A stretch of 64,000 nt of DNA from JAVBMU01 sp031551755. Lineage in GTDB: Bacteria; Actinomycetota; Actinomycetes; Actinomycetales; Cellulomonadaceae. The stretch is from NCBI GenBank assembly GCA_031551755.1, contig JAVBNE010000005.1, forward strand, positions 24,583 to 88,582, written 5' to 3'. The notes under the pieces were generated by a model that was given only the letters and a program-made list of their open reading frames with translations, was not told the origin of the DNA and made no database searches. A program made the translations under genes and the position numbers. Position 1 is the first letter of the stretch, and every line of letters starts with the position of its first letter. Shown here piece after piece: positions 42,841 to 50,951 of this stretch.

Positions 42841-43692
42841 ATGCCACGTCGCCACCGCCATCTGCTTGTGACCATGATTTGCGCTGCCGGCGTGCTCATT
42901 GCTGCCTGCGGCACTGACAACCCGGCTCAGCCGAGTGATTCGCCACCCGCTGTCACCTGCGAACCCGGGAAGCTGCCGACGCTCACTGACGGGGTCCTCA
43001 CGGTGGCTGCGGGAGATCCCTACGCCCCCTGGTACATCGGTGAGTACACCTCCGGGGAGGGATTCGAGTCGGCATTGGCCTATGCGGTCGCGAATGAGCT
43101 GGGATACGACCGGCGATCGGTGCGGTGGAAGAACGTCACCTTCGAACAGATCATCAGCCCCAGCATCAAGCCTTTCGACTTCGCGGCGTATCAGACGTCG
43201 ATCTCGCCGGAACGCAGCAAGGTGGTGGACTTCTCCAGCCCCTATCTGACCACTCGCCAGGGAGTGCTGGTCCAGGAAGACGGCCCCTATGCGTCCGCGA
43301 CGAAGCTGGCCGATCTGGACGGTGCCCGCATCGGCGTCACCGCGGCGCAGACCAGCCTCACGCTGGCGAAGGCAGCCTTCGGGGAGGACGCGACGTTCGT
43401 CCCATACAGCGCGGCGGGGGACGGCATGCAGGCGCTGACCGCCGGGACGATCGACGCCATGGTGATGGATGTCGACCAGGGCATCTCGGCAGCCGATCAG
43501 TACTTCCCGGACTCGACAGTCATCGGCACCCTGCCGCCCGGTGACCCGGAGCAGTACGGACTCGTCCTGGACCTCGATTCCGACCTGACCAGCTGCGTGT
43601 CCAAGGCCATTGACACCTTGGACGCCAATGGGAAGCTCGCCCAGCTCCGGACCACCTGGTTGGCCTCGGACGACGTCCCGGTCCTGGAGTGA
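42841..43692 (+). CDS. amino-acid ABC transporter substrate-binding lipoprotein
   Basis: Lipoprotein of 283 residues; the signal HLLVTMICAAGVLIAACG has the lipobox IAAC. The periplasmic-binding fold resembles family 3 (glutamine/histidine-type): GDPYAPWYIGEYTSGEGFESALAYAVANELG, then PFDFAAYQTSISPERSKVVDFSSPYL. It is first in a three-gene operon; its stop overlaps the permease start. The substrate is probably a polar amino acid but not proven. Confidence 0.9.
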   Translation: MPRRHRHLLVTMICAAGVLIAACGTDNPAQPSDSPPAVTCEPGKLPTLTDGVLTVAAGDPYAPWYIGEYTSGEGFESALAYAVANELGYDRRSVRWKNVTFEQIISPSIKPFDFAAYQTSISPERSKVVDFSSPYLTTRQGVLVQEDGPYASATKLADLDGARIGVTAAQTSLTLAKAAFGEDATFVPYSAAGDGMQALTAGTIDAMVMDVDQGISAADQYFPDSTVIGTLPPGDPEQYGLVLDLDSDLTSCVSKAIDTLDANGKLAQLRTTWLASDDVPVLE

Positions 43693-44546
43693 GCGGCTGG
43701 ACACCCTCGCCGCTGGCTCAGGAGCGGGCGGCCTATCTCCGTAGCCGCCATCGGCGCTCCCTGGCCGTTGCCACCCTCAGCACCCTCGTGGTGGGGGCCG
43801 TCGTCGTCCTGGTGGTGACCAACGCGCCGGGATGGGATCGCGCGAAGGCGTCGTTCTTTGACCCGCAGGTCGCGTGGGAGTCGTTCCCGGCGATCCTGGA
43901 CGGGTTGTGGCTCAACCTGCGGGTGTGGCTGATCGCCGGCGTCGTCGGCACCGTGCTCGGTCTCGCCTTGGCCATCGTCAGGACCAGCCACGCCCCGGTG
44001 CTGTTCCCCCTGCGAGCGTTCGCGGCCGCCTATGTGGACCTCTTTCGCGGGGTGCCGCTACTCCTGGTCCTGCTGCTGGTCGGATTCGGGCTGCCGGCCC
44101 TGCGGCTGACCTGGTTGCCGACCTCGGGTGCTTTCCTCGGCTCATTGGCCATCGTGTTGACCTACACGGCCTATCTGGCCGAGGTCTTCCGGGCGGGCAT
44201 CCAGTCGGTGCATCCAGCGCAGAGCGCGGCCGCCCGGTCCTTGGGGCTGACCAGCGCGCAGGCGGCGCGGCACGTCGTCATCCCGCAGGCGGTGCGCAAT
44301 GTGACCGCGCCGCTGGCCAACAACCTGGTCTCGCTCCAGAAGGACTCCGGCCTGATCTCGATCCTGGGTGCGGTGGACGCGATTCGGGCCGCGCAGATCG
44401 CGACCACCGGAAGCTATACCTTCACGCCCTACGTCGTGGCCGGACTGCTGTTCTTTGCGGTTTCCTTTCCCCTCACCCGTGCCCTTGACGCCTACCAGAC
44501 TCGCCACGGATGGCGTGCGGCGTTGGCTACCGGGGAGATCCGATGA
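43689..44546 (+). CDS. amino-acid ABC transporter permease
   Basis: Permease of 285 residues in the HisM/GlnP family. The family start is clear: ILDGLWLNLRVWLIAGVVGTVLGLALAIVR. The EAA-type loop is VFRAGIQSVHPAQSAAARSLGL, and FRGVPLLLVLLLVGFGLP is present. There are five or six transmembrane helices. A GTG start overlaps the binding-protein stop, and the permease stop overlaps the ATPase start. Confidence 0.93.
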   Translation: MSGWTPSPLAQERAAYLRSRHRRSLAVATLSTLVVGAVVVLVVTNAPGWDRAKASFFDPQVAWESFPAILDGLWLNLRVWLIAGVVGTVLGLALAIVRTSHAPVLFPLRAFAAAYVDLFRGVPLLLVLLLVGFGLPALRLTWLPTSGAFLGSLAIVLTYTAYLAEVFRAGIQSVHPAQSAAARSLGLTSAQAARHVVIPQAVRNVTAPLANNLVSLQKDSGLISILGAVDAIRAAQIATTGSYTFTPYVVAGLLFFAVSFPLTRALDAYQTRHGWRAALATGEIR

Positions 44547-45271
44547 GCCTGCTGGAACTGCGGGCGGTCCGGAAGGCCTACGGCTCCACGGTGGTGCTCG
44601 ATGACATCGACCTGACCGTGGCCGAGCACCGGTGCGTGGTGCTGATCGGCGCATCGGGATCAGGCAAGTCGACGTTGCTGCGCGTCGTCAACTTGCTGGA
44701 GCCAGTCGACGACGGCCAGGTGTTGCTCGGCGGGGTGGATCTGACCGATCCGCGGCTCGACGCCGACGCGGCCCGGGCCCGGATGGGCATGGTCTTCCAG
44801 GCGTACAACCTCTTCCCGCATCTGCGGGTGCTCGACAACGTCACCCTGGCTGCACGGCTCGTCCACAAGGTTCCCCGGGAGCAGGCCGAAGCCGCCGGCG
44901 TCGCGATGCTGCGCAGGGTCGGCCTGGGGGAGAAGACGCGCGCCTACCCCGATCAGCTCTCGGGCGGCCAACAGCAGCGGGCGGCGTTGGCCAGGGCGCT
45001 CGTGAACGGGCCTGAGCTTCTGTTGTTGGACGAGGTGACTTCAGCGTTGGACCCCGAGCTGGTGCGGGGGGTCCTCGACCTGTTGGTGGATCTGCGTGGT
45101 GAGGGGAGGACCATGCTGGTCGCCACCCACGAGCTGGGTTTCGCGCGCAGGGTCGCAGACGAGGTCTGTTTCCTGGACGGCGGTACCATTCATGAGCGCG
45201 GCACGCCAGAACAGATATTGAGCGATCCCGAACGGCCTCGGACGCGCGAGTTCATCCGCACGCATCTGTGA
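44543..45271 (+). CDS. amino-acid ABC transporter ATP-binding protein
   Basis: ATPase of 242 residues of the GlnQ/HisP type: Walker A GASGSGKST, Q-loop VFQAYNLFPH, signature LSGGQQQR, Walker B LLLLDEVTSALDPE and the H-loop ATHELGFAR. GGGGAGA precedes ATG 44543. It is the last gene of the operon. Confidence 0.95.
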   Translation: MSLLELRAVRKAYGSTVVLDDIDLTVAEHRCVVLIGASGSGKSTLLRVVNLLEPVDDGQVLLGGVDLTDPRLDADAARARMGMVFQAYNLFPHLRVLDNVTLAARLVHKVPREQAEAAGVAMLRRVGLGEKTRAYPDQLSGGQQQRAALARALVNGPELLLLDEVTSALDPELVRGVLDLLVDLRGEGRTMLVATHELGFARRVADEVCFLDGGTIHERGTPEQILSDPERPRTREFIRTHL

Positions 45272-45390
45272 CGCTGCACCCTTTCCAGCCCGCTTCCGGA
45301 GGAACTACTCGGTCCCTCGGGCAGTTCGGGCGGCTCCGCGGCGGCGGGGTCATGTCGGCGGCTGGTGACTGAACAGGACATAATGGCTGC

Positions 45391-46839
45391 GTGCGGACCT
45401 CAACCAGAACGGTTTTCCTCACCGGGGCAACCGGGAACTGGGGTCGCCGGGTCGCTCAGGAGTTCGCGGATCGAGCGGATCGTTTCGACGTGGTGGCGCT
45501 GGTGCTGCCCTCCGAATGCGGCACGCCTGTGGTCGAACGACTCAAGGACCTGCCGAACGTCAGCATCGTCTACGGGGACGTCACCGACTTCGCGGTCGTC
45601 AAGACCTGCGTAGACCGTGCCGACTACGTGCTCCATCTGGGCGGGCTAGTTTCTCCGACGGCGGACGACCACCCAGAACAGGCATGGCGGGTCAACGTCG
45701 GCGGGGCACGCGCCATTATCCAGGCGGTCCAGTCACAGCCGGAGCCGGCCGCTGTCGGTGTGGTGATGGTCGGGTCGGTCGCCCAGACCGGCGACCGGAA
45801 CCCGCCCCACCACTGGGGTCGAGTGGGGGACCCGCTGCAACCGGCGCGATTCGACGAGTACGCCCAGACCAAGATCGTCGTCGAGCGTGAGCTCGTGGAC
45901 TCGGGGCTGCCCCGATGGGCCTTCCTGCGCCAGACGGGCGTCTTCTACCCGGAACTGCTTCAGATGCGCGACGCGATCATGACCCACGTGCCGTTCGCAG
46001 GCGTCATGGAGTGGGTGTCCGTCGAGGACGCTGCGCGGTTGCTCGCGAACCTCTGTGAGGACGGCTGCCCGCCCGAGTTCTGGGGCCGCGTGCACAACGT
46101 GGGTGGCGGCGCGGACTGGCGGTTGACGAACTGGGAGTTCCTGGAGCGCACCACACGGGCCGTGGGCATTCGCGATATGCGTCGCTGGTACGAACGTCGC
46201 TGGTTCGCCACCCGTAACTTCCACGGTTCCTGGTTCACCGACTCGGATCACCTTCAGTCCCTGGTGCCGTTCCGGCAGGACACCTTCGACGTTGCTCTGC
46301 AACGCGCTCTAGACGCTGCCCCGCACCATTTCCGGTGGGCCGGGATGGTGCCCGGGTGGGTGGCCAAGCAGCTCATCATGCGCCCGCTGACCCAGCATGC
46401 TCGCGGCACGATGTCGTGGATCGAGCAAGGGGATGCCGAGCGGATTCACGCTTTCTTCGGTTCCCTGGACGAGTGGGAAGCGATTGGCTCTTGGCGATCC
46501 TTCGTGCCCCCCGATCCCGATCGCACGCCTACATTTCTCGACCATGGCTACGACGAGTCGCGTCCCCCTGCCACCTGGACGATCTCTGACATGCAAACGG
46601 TCGCCGACTTCAGGGGCGGCGAGGTCGCGTCTTTGCGAATGGCGGTCGGCGATGCGACGGCTCCCTTGCGATGGCGGTGCGGAGCCGGTCACGCATTCGC
46701 GGGGAGCCCGCGATTGATCCTCACGGCCGGCCACTGGTGCCCGCATTGTGTGCGGGATACCGCGGGCTATGCCGCACAAGCCCGGCGTAACCGCTTCCTC
46801 GCCCAGGTGTGTTCCGCAGCTGCGCCGATCGAGTCGTGA
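45391..46839 (+). CDS. NAD-dependent epimerase/dehydratase with C-terminal zinc-ribbon-like motif
   Basis: Protein of 482 residues. The extended-SDR start VFLTGATGNWGRRVA gives the GxxGxxG motif; the catalytic YxxxK is YAQTKIVVE. The C-terminal part departs from typical epimerases: after about residue 430 it has RWRCGAGHAF followed by GHWCPHC, a possible zinc-binding treble-clef or ribbon (Cys, His, CxxC). The GTG at 45391 has a CATAAT box six bases upstream and no ribosome site, so the mRNA is probably leaderless. The substrate is unknown; no sugar-pathway genes adjoin it. Confidence 0.78.
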   Translation: MRTSTRTVFLTGATGNWGRRVAQEFADRADRFDVVALVLPSECGTPVVERLKDLPNVSIVYGDVTDFAVVKTCVDRADYVLHLGGLVSPTADDHPEQAWRVNVGGARAIIQAVQSQPEPAAVGVVMVGSVAQTGDRNPPHHWGRVGDPLQPARFDEYAQTKIVVERELVDSGLPRWAFLRQTGVFYPELLQMRDAIMTHVPFAGVMEWVSVEDAARLLANLCEDGCPPEFWGRVHNVGGGADWRLTNWEFLERTTRAVGIRDMRRWYERRWFATRNFHGSWFTDSDHLQSLVPFRQDTFDVALQRALDAAPHHFRWAGMVPGWVAKQLIMRPLTQHARGTMSWIEQGDAERIHAFFGSLDEWEAIGSWRSFVPPDPDRTPTFLDHGYDESRPPATWTISDMQTVADFRGGEVASLRMAVGDATAPLRWRCGAGHAFAGSPRLILTAGHWCPHCVRDTAGYAAQARRNRFLAQVCSAAAPIES

Positions 46840-46852
46840 CAGGCTGTCGGCT

Positions 46853-48115
46853 GTGACGAACGACCGCGTGCCCGCAGACCAACACCGTGCCGATGTGGCG
46901 GCCCTCCTGGCGGGCCTGAACAAGCCGGTATCGGGCAGGGAGCCACGGCCGCGTCGTGAGTCCGTCAACCTCGATGATGCGCTCGGCCGGGTGCTGGCTG
47001 GGGACGTACGGTCCACGGTGGATCTGCCCAGTTTCCGCAACTCGCAGATGGACGGCTATGCCGTGCGGGCCGCCGACACGGCGTCCGCCGCCGCAGCGCC
47101 GGTCGTGCTGCCGGTCGTCGCGGAGATCCCGGCGGCACCAGGTGTTCCGGCCGCCCTGCCCCCGGGGTCGGCGGCCCGCATCATGACCGGTGCACCACTT
47201 CCCGCCGGCGCCGATGCCGTGGTGCCGGTGGAGAACACCGGCACGGGCCGGTTCACTCAAGTGCGGCCGGGCGAGCCGCTGCCGGCGAAGGTGGAGATCC
47301 GGACCACGGCCACCGCAGGGGACTACGTGCGCGAGCAGGGTAGCGACGTCGCGCACGGCGAACTCATCCTGTCGGCCGGGACGGTGTTGGGACCGCAGCA
47401 CATCGCCGGGATGGCGGCTGTGGGATGCGTCCAGGCTGAGGTACTGGCGCGGCCGCGAGTCGCGGTGCTGTCCACGGGCTCCGAGCTGGCGGCGCCGGGC
47501 TCCGAGCTGGCTCCAGGGCAGGTCTTCGAGTCGAACTCGGTGGCCCTGGCCGCGGCGGTACGTGCCGCGGGTGGTGAAGTGGTGGTGCGTGCTCACGTGC
47601 CAGACGACTCTGCCGCGCTAGCGGCGGCCTTGGCGGACGCAGTATCCGTCGCCGACCTCATACTCACGTCAGGCGGTGTGAGTATGGGGGCCTATGAGGT
47701 CGTCCGAGATGCCCTTGCCGACGATGTGTCCTTCCGGTCGGTTGCCATGCAGCCGGGCGGCCCGCAGGGATTCGGCCGCGTCCATGGCGTGCCGATCCTG
47801 ACCTTCCCCGGCAACCCCGTCAGTGCCCAGGTGTCCTTCGTGGTCCTCGCCCGTGACGCGATTCGGCGGGCTGCGGGCCTTGCGGTGCCGACCCGTACGC
47901 GGGCGGTGGTGGTCTCGCCCGAACACGGCAGTTCGCCTGCCGGTAAGCGGCAGTTCTTACGCGGTGTGCAAAAGGCGGCGGGTGAGGTCGCCATCCTCGG
48001 TGGACCTGGCTCTCATTTGGTGGCCACGATGGCCCGCGCGGATGTGCTCGTAGACGTCCCGGCCGCCACGACCGCCTGGTCGGCCGGCGACTCCTTCGAG
48101 GTGTGGGAGCTGTAG
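46853..48115 (+). CDS. moeA: molybdopterin molybdenumtransferase MoeA
   Basis: Enzyme of 420 residues that inserts molybdate into adenylylated molybdopterin. Visible motifs are DLPSFRNSQMDGYAVR, PLPAGADAVVPVE, LSTGSEL, LTSGGVSMGAYEVVRDAL and FGRVHGVPILTFPGNPVSA, all typical of MoeA. The GTG at 46853 lies 13 bp after the upstream epimerase stop. No other molybdenum-cofactor gene is in the window. Confidence 0.93.
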   Translation: MTNDRVPADQHRADVAALLAGLNKPVSGREPRPRRESVNLDDALGRVLAGDVRSTVDLPSFRNSQMDGYAVRAADTASAAAAPVVLPVVAEIPAAPGVPAALPPGSAARIMTGAPLPAGADAVVPVENTGTGRFTQVRPGEPLPAKVEIRTTATAGDYVREQGSDVAHGELILSAGTVLGPQHIAGMAAVGCVQAEVLARPRVAVLSTGSELAAPGSELAPGQVFESNSVALAAAVRAAGGEVVVRAHVPDDSAALAAALADAVSVADLILTSGGVSMGAYEVVRDALADDVSFRSVAMQPGGPQGFGRVHGVPILTFPGNPVSAQVSFVVLARDAIRRAAGLAVPTRTRAVVVSPEHGSSPAGKRQFLRGVQKAAGEVAILGGPGSHLVATMARADVLVDVPAATTAWSAGDSFEVWEL

Positions 48116-48117
48116 CC

Positions 48118-48528
48118 CTAGCCGGGAATGGTCAGCGGGCCGGACGTCGGAGCCTCGGCTTTGATCACCATGACCGGCACGGGAGAGTCCAGCAACACCC
48201 GCTGGGTCGTGGTGCCCAAGAGGAACTTGCCCAGCGGCGAGCGGTTTCGCGTACCGAGCACCACCACATCCGGTCGGCTGAGGTCGATCTGGTCGAGGAT
48301 CGCGTCCGCCGGGTCGACATCCGCATCGCGATAGGAGATGCGCGGGTGTGCGAATGCGGTGGGGGCTTCGGTGAGCAGTCGCGTCAGCCCTGGCGGCGGC
48401 GACTGGTCGCTGCGGGGGGTGAGGACGAGCACGTCGAGCGAGGTTCCCCGTCGCTCGGCTTCGGCGACTGCGTTGCGTAGAGCCGCCTCGCCGTGAGGTG
48501 AGTCGTTATAGGCCACGAGAACCGTCAT
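48118..48528 (-). CDS. universal stress protein UspA family
   Basis: Single-domain protein of 136 residues: MTVLVAYNDSPHGEAALRNA, then GTRNRSPLGKFLLGTTTQRVLLDSPVPVMVIK, which includes the ATP-binding G-x(2)-G-x(9)-G-type loop. AAAGGAAG lies upstream of ATG 48528. The frame runs much further upstream, but the extra residues are unrelated. It converges on moeA with a two-base gap. Confidence 0.92.
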   Translation of the reverse strand: MTVLVAYNDSPHGEAALRNAVAEAERRGTSLDVLVLTPRSDQSPPPGLTRLLTEAPTAFAHPRISYRDADVDPADAILDQIDLSRPDVVVLGTRNRSPLGKFLLGTTTQRVLLDSPVPVMVIKAEAPTSGPLTIPG

Positions 48529-48692
48529 CGATGACTTCCTTTGGGCATGCGCCGTGAGGCGCGGATGGCTGCCCTCGCACCTTCTCACATTTCCCCGCCA
48601 TCGTCGGTCCGCAGGCGTGTCGCAGGTCAATGCACTCTTGGGTGAACGCGCCGGGGCTAGAGTGCTTGACAATCGGATGAGAGGATCCAGCG

Positions 48693-49136
48693 ATGGCTGG
48701 CGCGAACTCCCTGCGCGCGTTGCCCCCGCCGGAGCGGCCACGTCCTGATCGGCCCCGGCCCGCGCTGCCGCGTCGCACCGTCCCGATACCCCCCGATCTC
48801 TTGCACGCCATCGAGTACGCCCGGATCCTGCGCGCAGCAGGTGATGCGGGTGGGGCGGCACGGGTGCTGGATGTCGCTTTTGCCGCTGAAGGTACGCGCA
48901 CCCGGTTCGCCTCCGAGCGGGTTCGCCTGCGGGCGCTGCTCTTGCGGGCAGATCTGGCGATGCTCCTGCACGACGACGTCGGTGCGGCACGGTTCCTGGC
49001 CGATGCCCAGGCCTTGAGCGTCCTGGCCGAGGCGCTCGCCGCGCTGGACGAAGGCCGTCAAGATCCCGTCAGTACTCCCGACGTAGGCGTCAACGTTTCG
49101 TCAAAGCGTCGGCGTGGGGGTGCTCGACAGGCGTAG
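48693..49136 (+). CDS. hypothetical protein
   Basis: Protein of 147 residues. The first 35 are Pro/Arg-rich; the middle is helical (LLHAIEYARILRAAGDAGGAARVL, then VRLRALLLRADLAMLLHDDV), faintly like a tetratricopeptide-type helical pair. The C terminus is basic. No family is recognised. GAGAGGA lies upstream of ATG 48693. It is on the same strand as kdpF, 52 bp upstream, so it may be transcribed with it. Confidence 0.6.
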   Translation: MAGANSLRALPPPERPRPDRPRPALPRRTVPIPPDLLHAIEYARILRAAGDAGGAARVLDVAFAAEGTRTRFASERVRLRALLLRADLAMLLHDDVGAARFLADAQALSVLAEALAALDEGRQDPVSTPDVGVNVSSKRRRGGARQA

Positions 49137-49188
49137 AACCGGAAGCGAACCGGTGCTCGTCGAGCGCCGCACGCGGAAGGTGTGGACG

Positions 49189-49278
49189 ATGGCCGACTTG
49201 GCCTACCTCCTGGGAACAGTGGCATTCTTCGCCGTGGTCGGGCTCGCGGCCCGCCGGTGGGGGCAGGGGACACGATGA
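49189..49278 (+). CDS. kdpF: KdpF small subunit
   Basis: Hydrophobic peptide of 29 residues, MADLAYLLGTVAFFAVVGLA, with a basic end, the usual form of KdpF, which stabilises the Kdp potassium pump. GGAAGG lies upstream of the ATG. Its stop overlaps the kdpA start. Confidence 0.85.
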   Translation: MADLAYLLGTVAFFAVVGLAARRWGQGTR

Positions 49279-50951
49279 GCGGGAACGCCGCAGCGACGTG
49301 GGCGGTGATCGGTCAGATCGGCTTGCTGGTCCTCGCCTTGGGGGTCGTTCATGTTCCGCTGGGCAACTACCTCGCGCGCGTCTTCACCTCAGGGCACCAC
49401 TCCCGAGCCGAGCGCGGCCTGTACCGGTTGATGCGTGTCGATCCCGACGCCGAGCAGCGGTGGAGTACTTACCTGTTTTCCCTGTTGGGGTTCTCATTGG
49501 CCTCGGTGTTGGCGGTCTACGTGCTGGCTCGGACGCAGGAGCATTTGCCCGGTGGTCTGGGCCTCGCGGGGTTCTCACCCGCGGCTGCCTGGAACACCGC
49601 CGTATCCTTCGCCACCAATACGAACTGGCAGTCCTATGCGGGCGAGTCCTCCGCCGGTCACCTACTGCAGATGTCGGGTCTGGCAGTTCAGAACTTCGTC
49701 TCCGCTGCCGTCGGCCTTGCCGTCGCGGTCGCCTTGGTGCGTGGCTTCTCCCGGGCGGGAACAGACGGGCGGATCGGCAACTTCTGGGCCGATCTGACAC
49801 GGGCGTGCCTGCGGATACTTCTGCCGATGGCGGGGATAGCGGCCGTGCTCTTGATCGCCGCCGGGGTGATCCAGAATCTCGATCCGCCGACGGCCGTGAC
49901 GACCCTCGCCGGCGACACCCAGCATGCTCTCGGCGGACCAGTCGCTTCGCAGGAGGCCATCAAGCTGCTCGGCACCAATGGCGGTGGCTTCTTCAACGCC
50001 AACTCGGCTCACCCGCTGGAGAACCCGACTCCACTGAGCAATCTGCTCGAAGTGTTCCTCCTCCTGGTCATCCCGTTCTCGATGCCGCGGGCTCTTGGCC
50101 GGATGATCGGTGACACCCGTCAGGGGTGGGCGGTCCTGTCGGCGATGACGGTGCTGTGGTGCGCTTTCGTGGCTGCGCTCACCTGGGCCGAGCTGGCCGG
50201 TCCGGGAGGGGTTCCAGCCGCCGCTGGGGCCGCTGCGGAAGGCAAGGAGACCCGCTTCGGTCTCGCGGCCAGTGCACTCTTCGCGGCCTCCACCACCGGA
50301 ACCTCCACGGGTGCGGTGAATGCCTCCCACGACTCGCTGACCGCTCCCGGCGGCGGAACGGCGACGGTCGCGATGCTGCTGGGCGAGATCGCCCCCGGGG
50401 GCGTGGGGGCAGGACTCTACGGCATCTTGATCGTCGCCATCCTCTCGGTCTTCCTCTGTGGGTTGATGGTCGGTCGCACACCCGAGTACCTGGGCAAGAA
50501 GATCGGCCGGGAGGAAGTTTTCCTGGTGGCCCTCTTCATCCTGACCGGCCCTGCCCTGGTGCTGATCGGCGCGGCGGTCGCGATGAGTACGAGTGCGGGC
50601 AGGGAGGGCATTTCGGCGAGCGGACCCCATGGACTCACACAGGTGCTGTACGCCTTCGCCTCGGCCGCGAACAACAACGGTTCGGCATTCGCCGGGCTAG
50701 CGGCCGACTCGGATTTTTATCGGGTCGCGCTCGGTATCGCGATGCTCGCGGGGCGGTTCTTGCCGATCGCCTTGGCGTTGGCTCTCGCGGGTCAGCTCTC
50801 GAGCCAATCACGTCTCCCGGCCACTGCTGGGACCTTGCCCACCCACCGGCCGCTGTTCGTGGGGGTGCTTACCACAGTAGCCGTCGTGGTCGTCGGCCTC
50901 ACATTCATCCCGGTCCTTTTCCTCGGCCCTGTCGTGGAGTCACTGTCATGA
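49275..50951 (+). CDS. kdpA: KdpA potassium-translocating subunit
   Basis: Membrane protein of 558 residues, the channel-like subunit of the high-affinity Kdp potassium pump. Selectivity-filter-type loops are visible: SFATNTNWQSYAGE, LGTNGGGFFNANSAHPLENP, ASTTGTSTGAVNASHDSLT and ASAANNNGSAFAGL. The length is normal. It overlaps kdpF by four bases and kdpB by four bases. Confidence 0.97.
   Translation: MSGNAAATWAVIGQIGLLVLALGVVHVPLGNYLARVFTSGHHSRAERGLYRLMRVDPDAEQRWSTYLFSLLGFSLASVLAVYVLARTQEHLPGGLGLAGFSPAAAWNTAVSFATNTNWQSYAGESSAGHLLQMSGLAVQNFVSAAVGLAVAVALVRGFSRAGTDGRIGNFWADLTRACLRILLPMAGIAAVLLIAAGVIQNLDPPTAVTTLAGDTQHALGGPVASQEAIKLLGTNGGGFFNANSAHPLENPTPLSNLLEVFLLLVIPFSMPRALGRMIGDTRQGWAVLSAMTVLWCAFVAALTWAELAGPGGVPAAAGAAAEGKETRFGLAASALFAASTTGTSTGAVNASHDSLTAPGGGTATVAMLLGEIAPGGVGAGLYGILIVAILSVFLCGLMVGRTPEYLGKKIGREEVFLVALFILTGPALVLIGAAVAMSTSAGREGISASGPHGLTQVLYAFASAANNNGSAFAGLAADSDFYRVALGIAMLAGRFLPIALALALAGQLSSQSRLPATAGTLPTHRPLFVGVLTTVAVVVVGLTFIPVLFLGPVVESLS

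Noticed and set aside
49384..50630. Long antisense frames within kdpA
   Set aside because: kdpA is unambiguous; the antisense products are Arg/Pro/His-rich.
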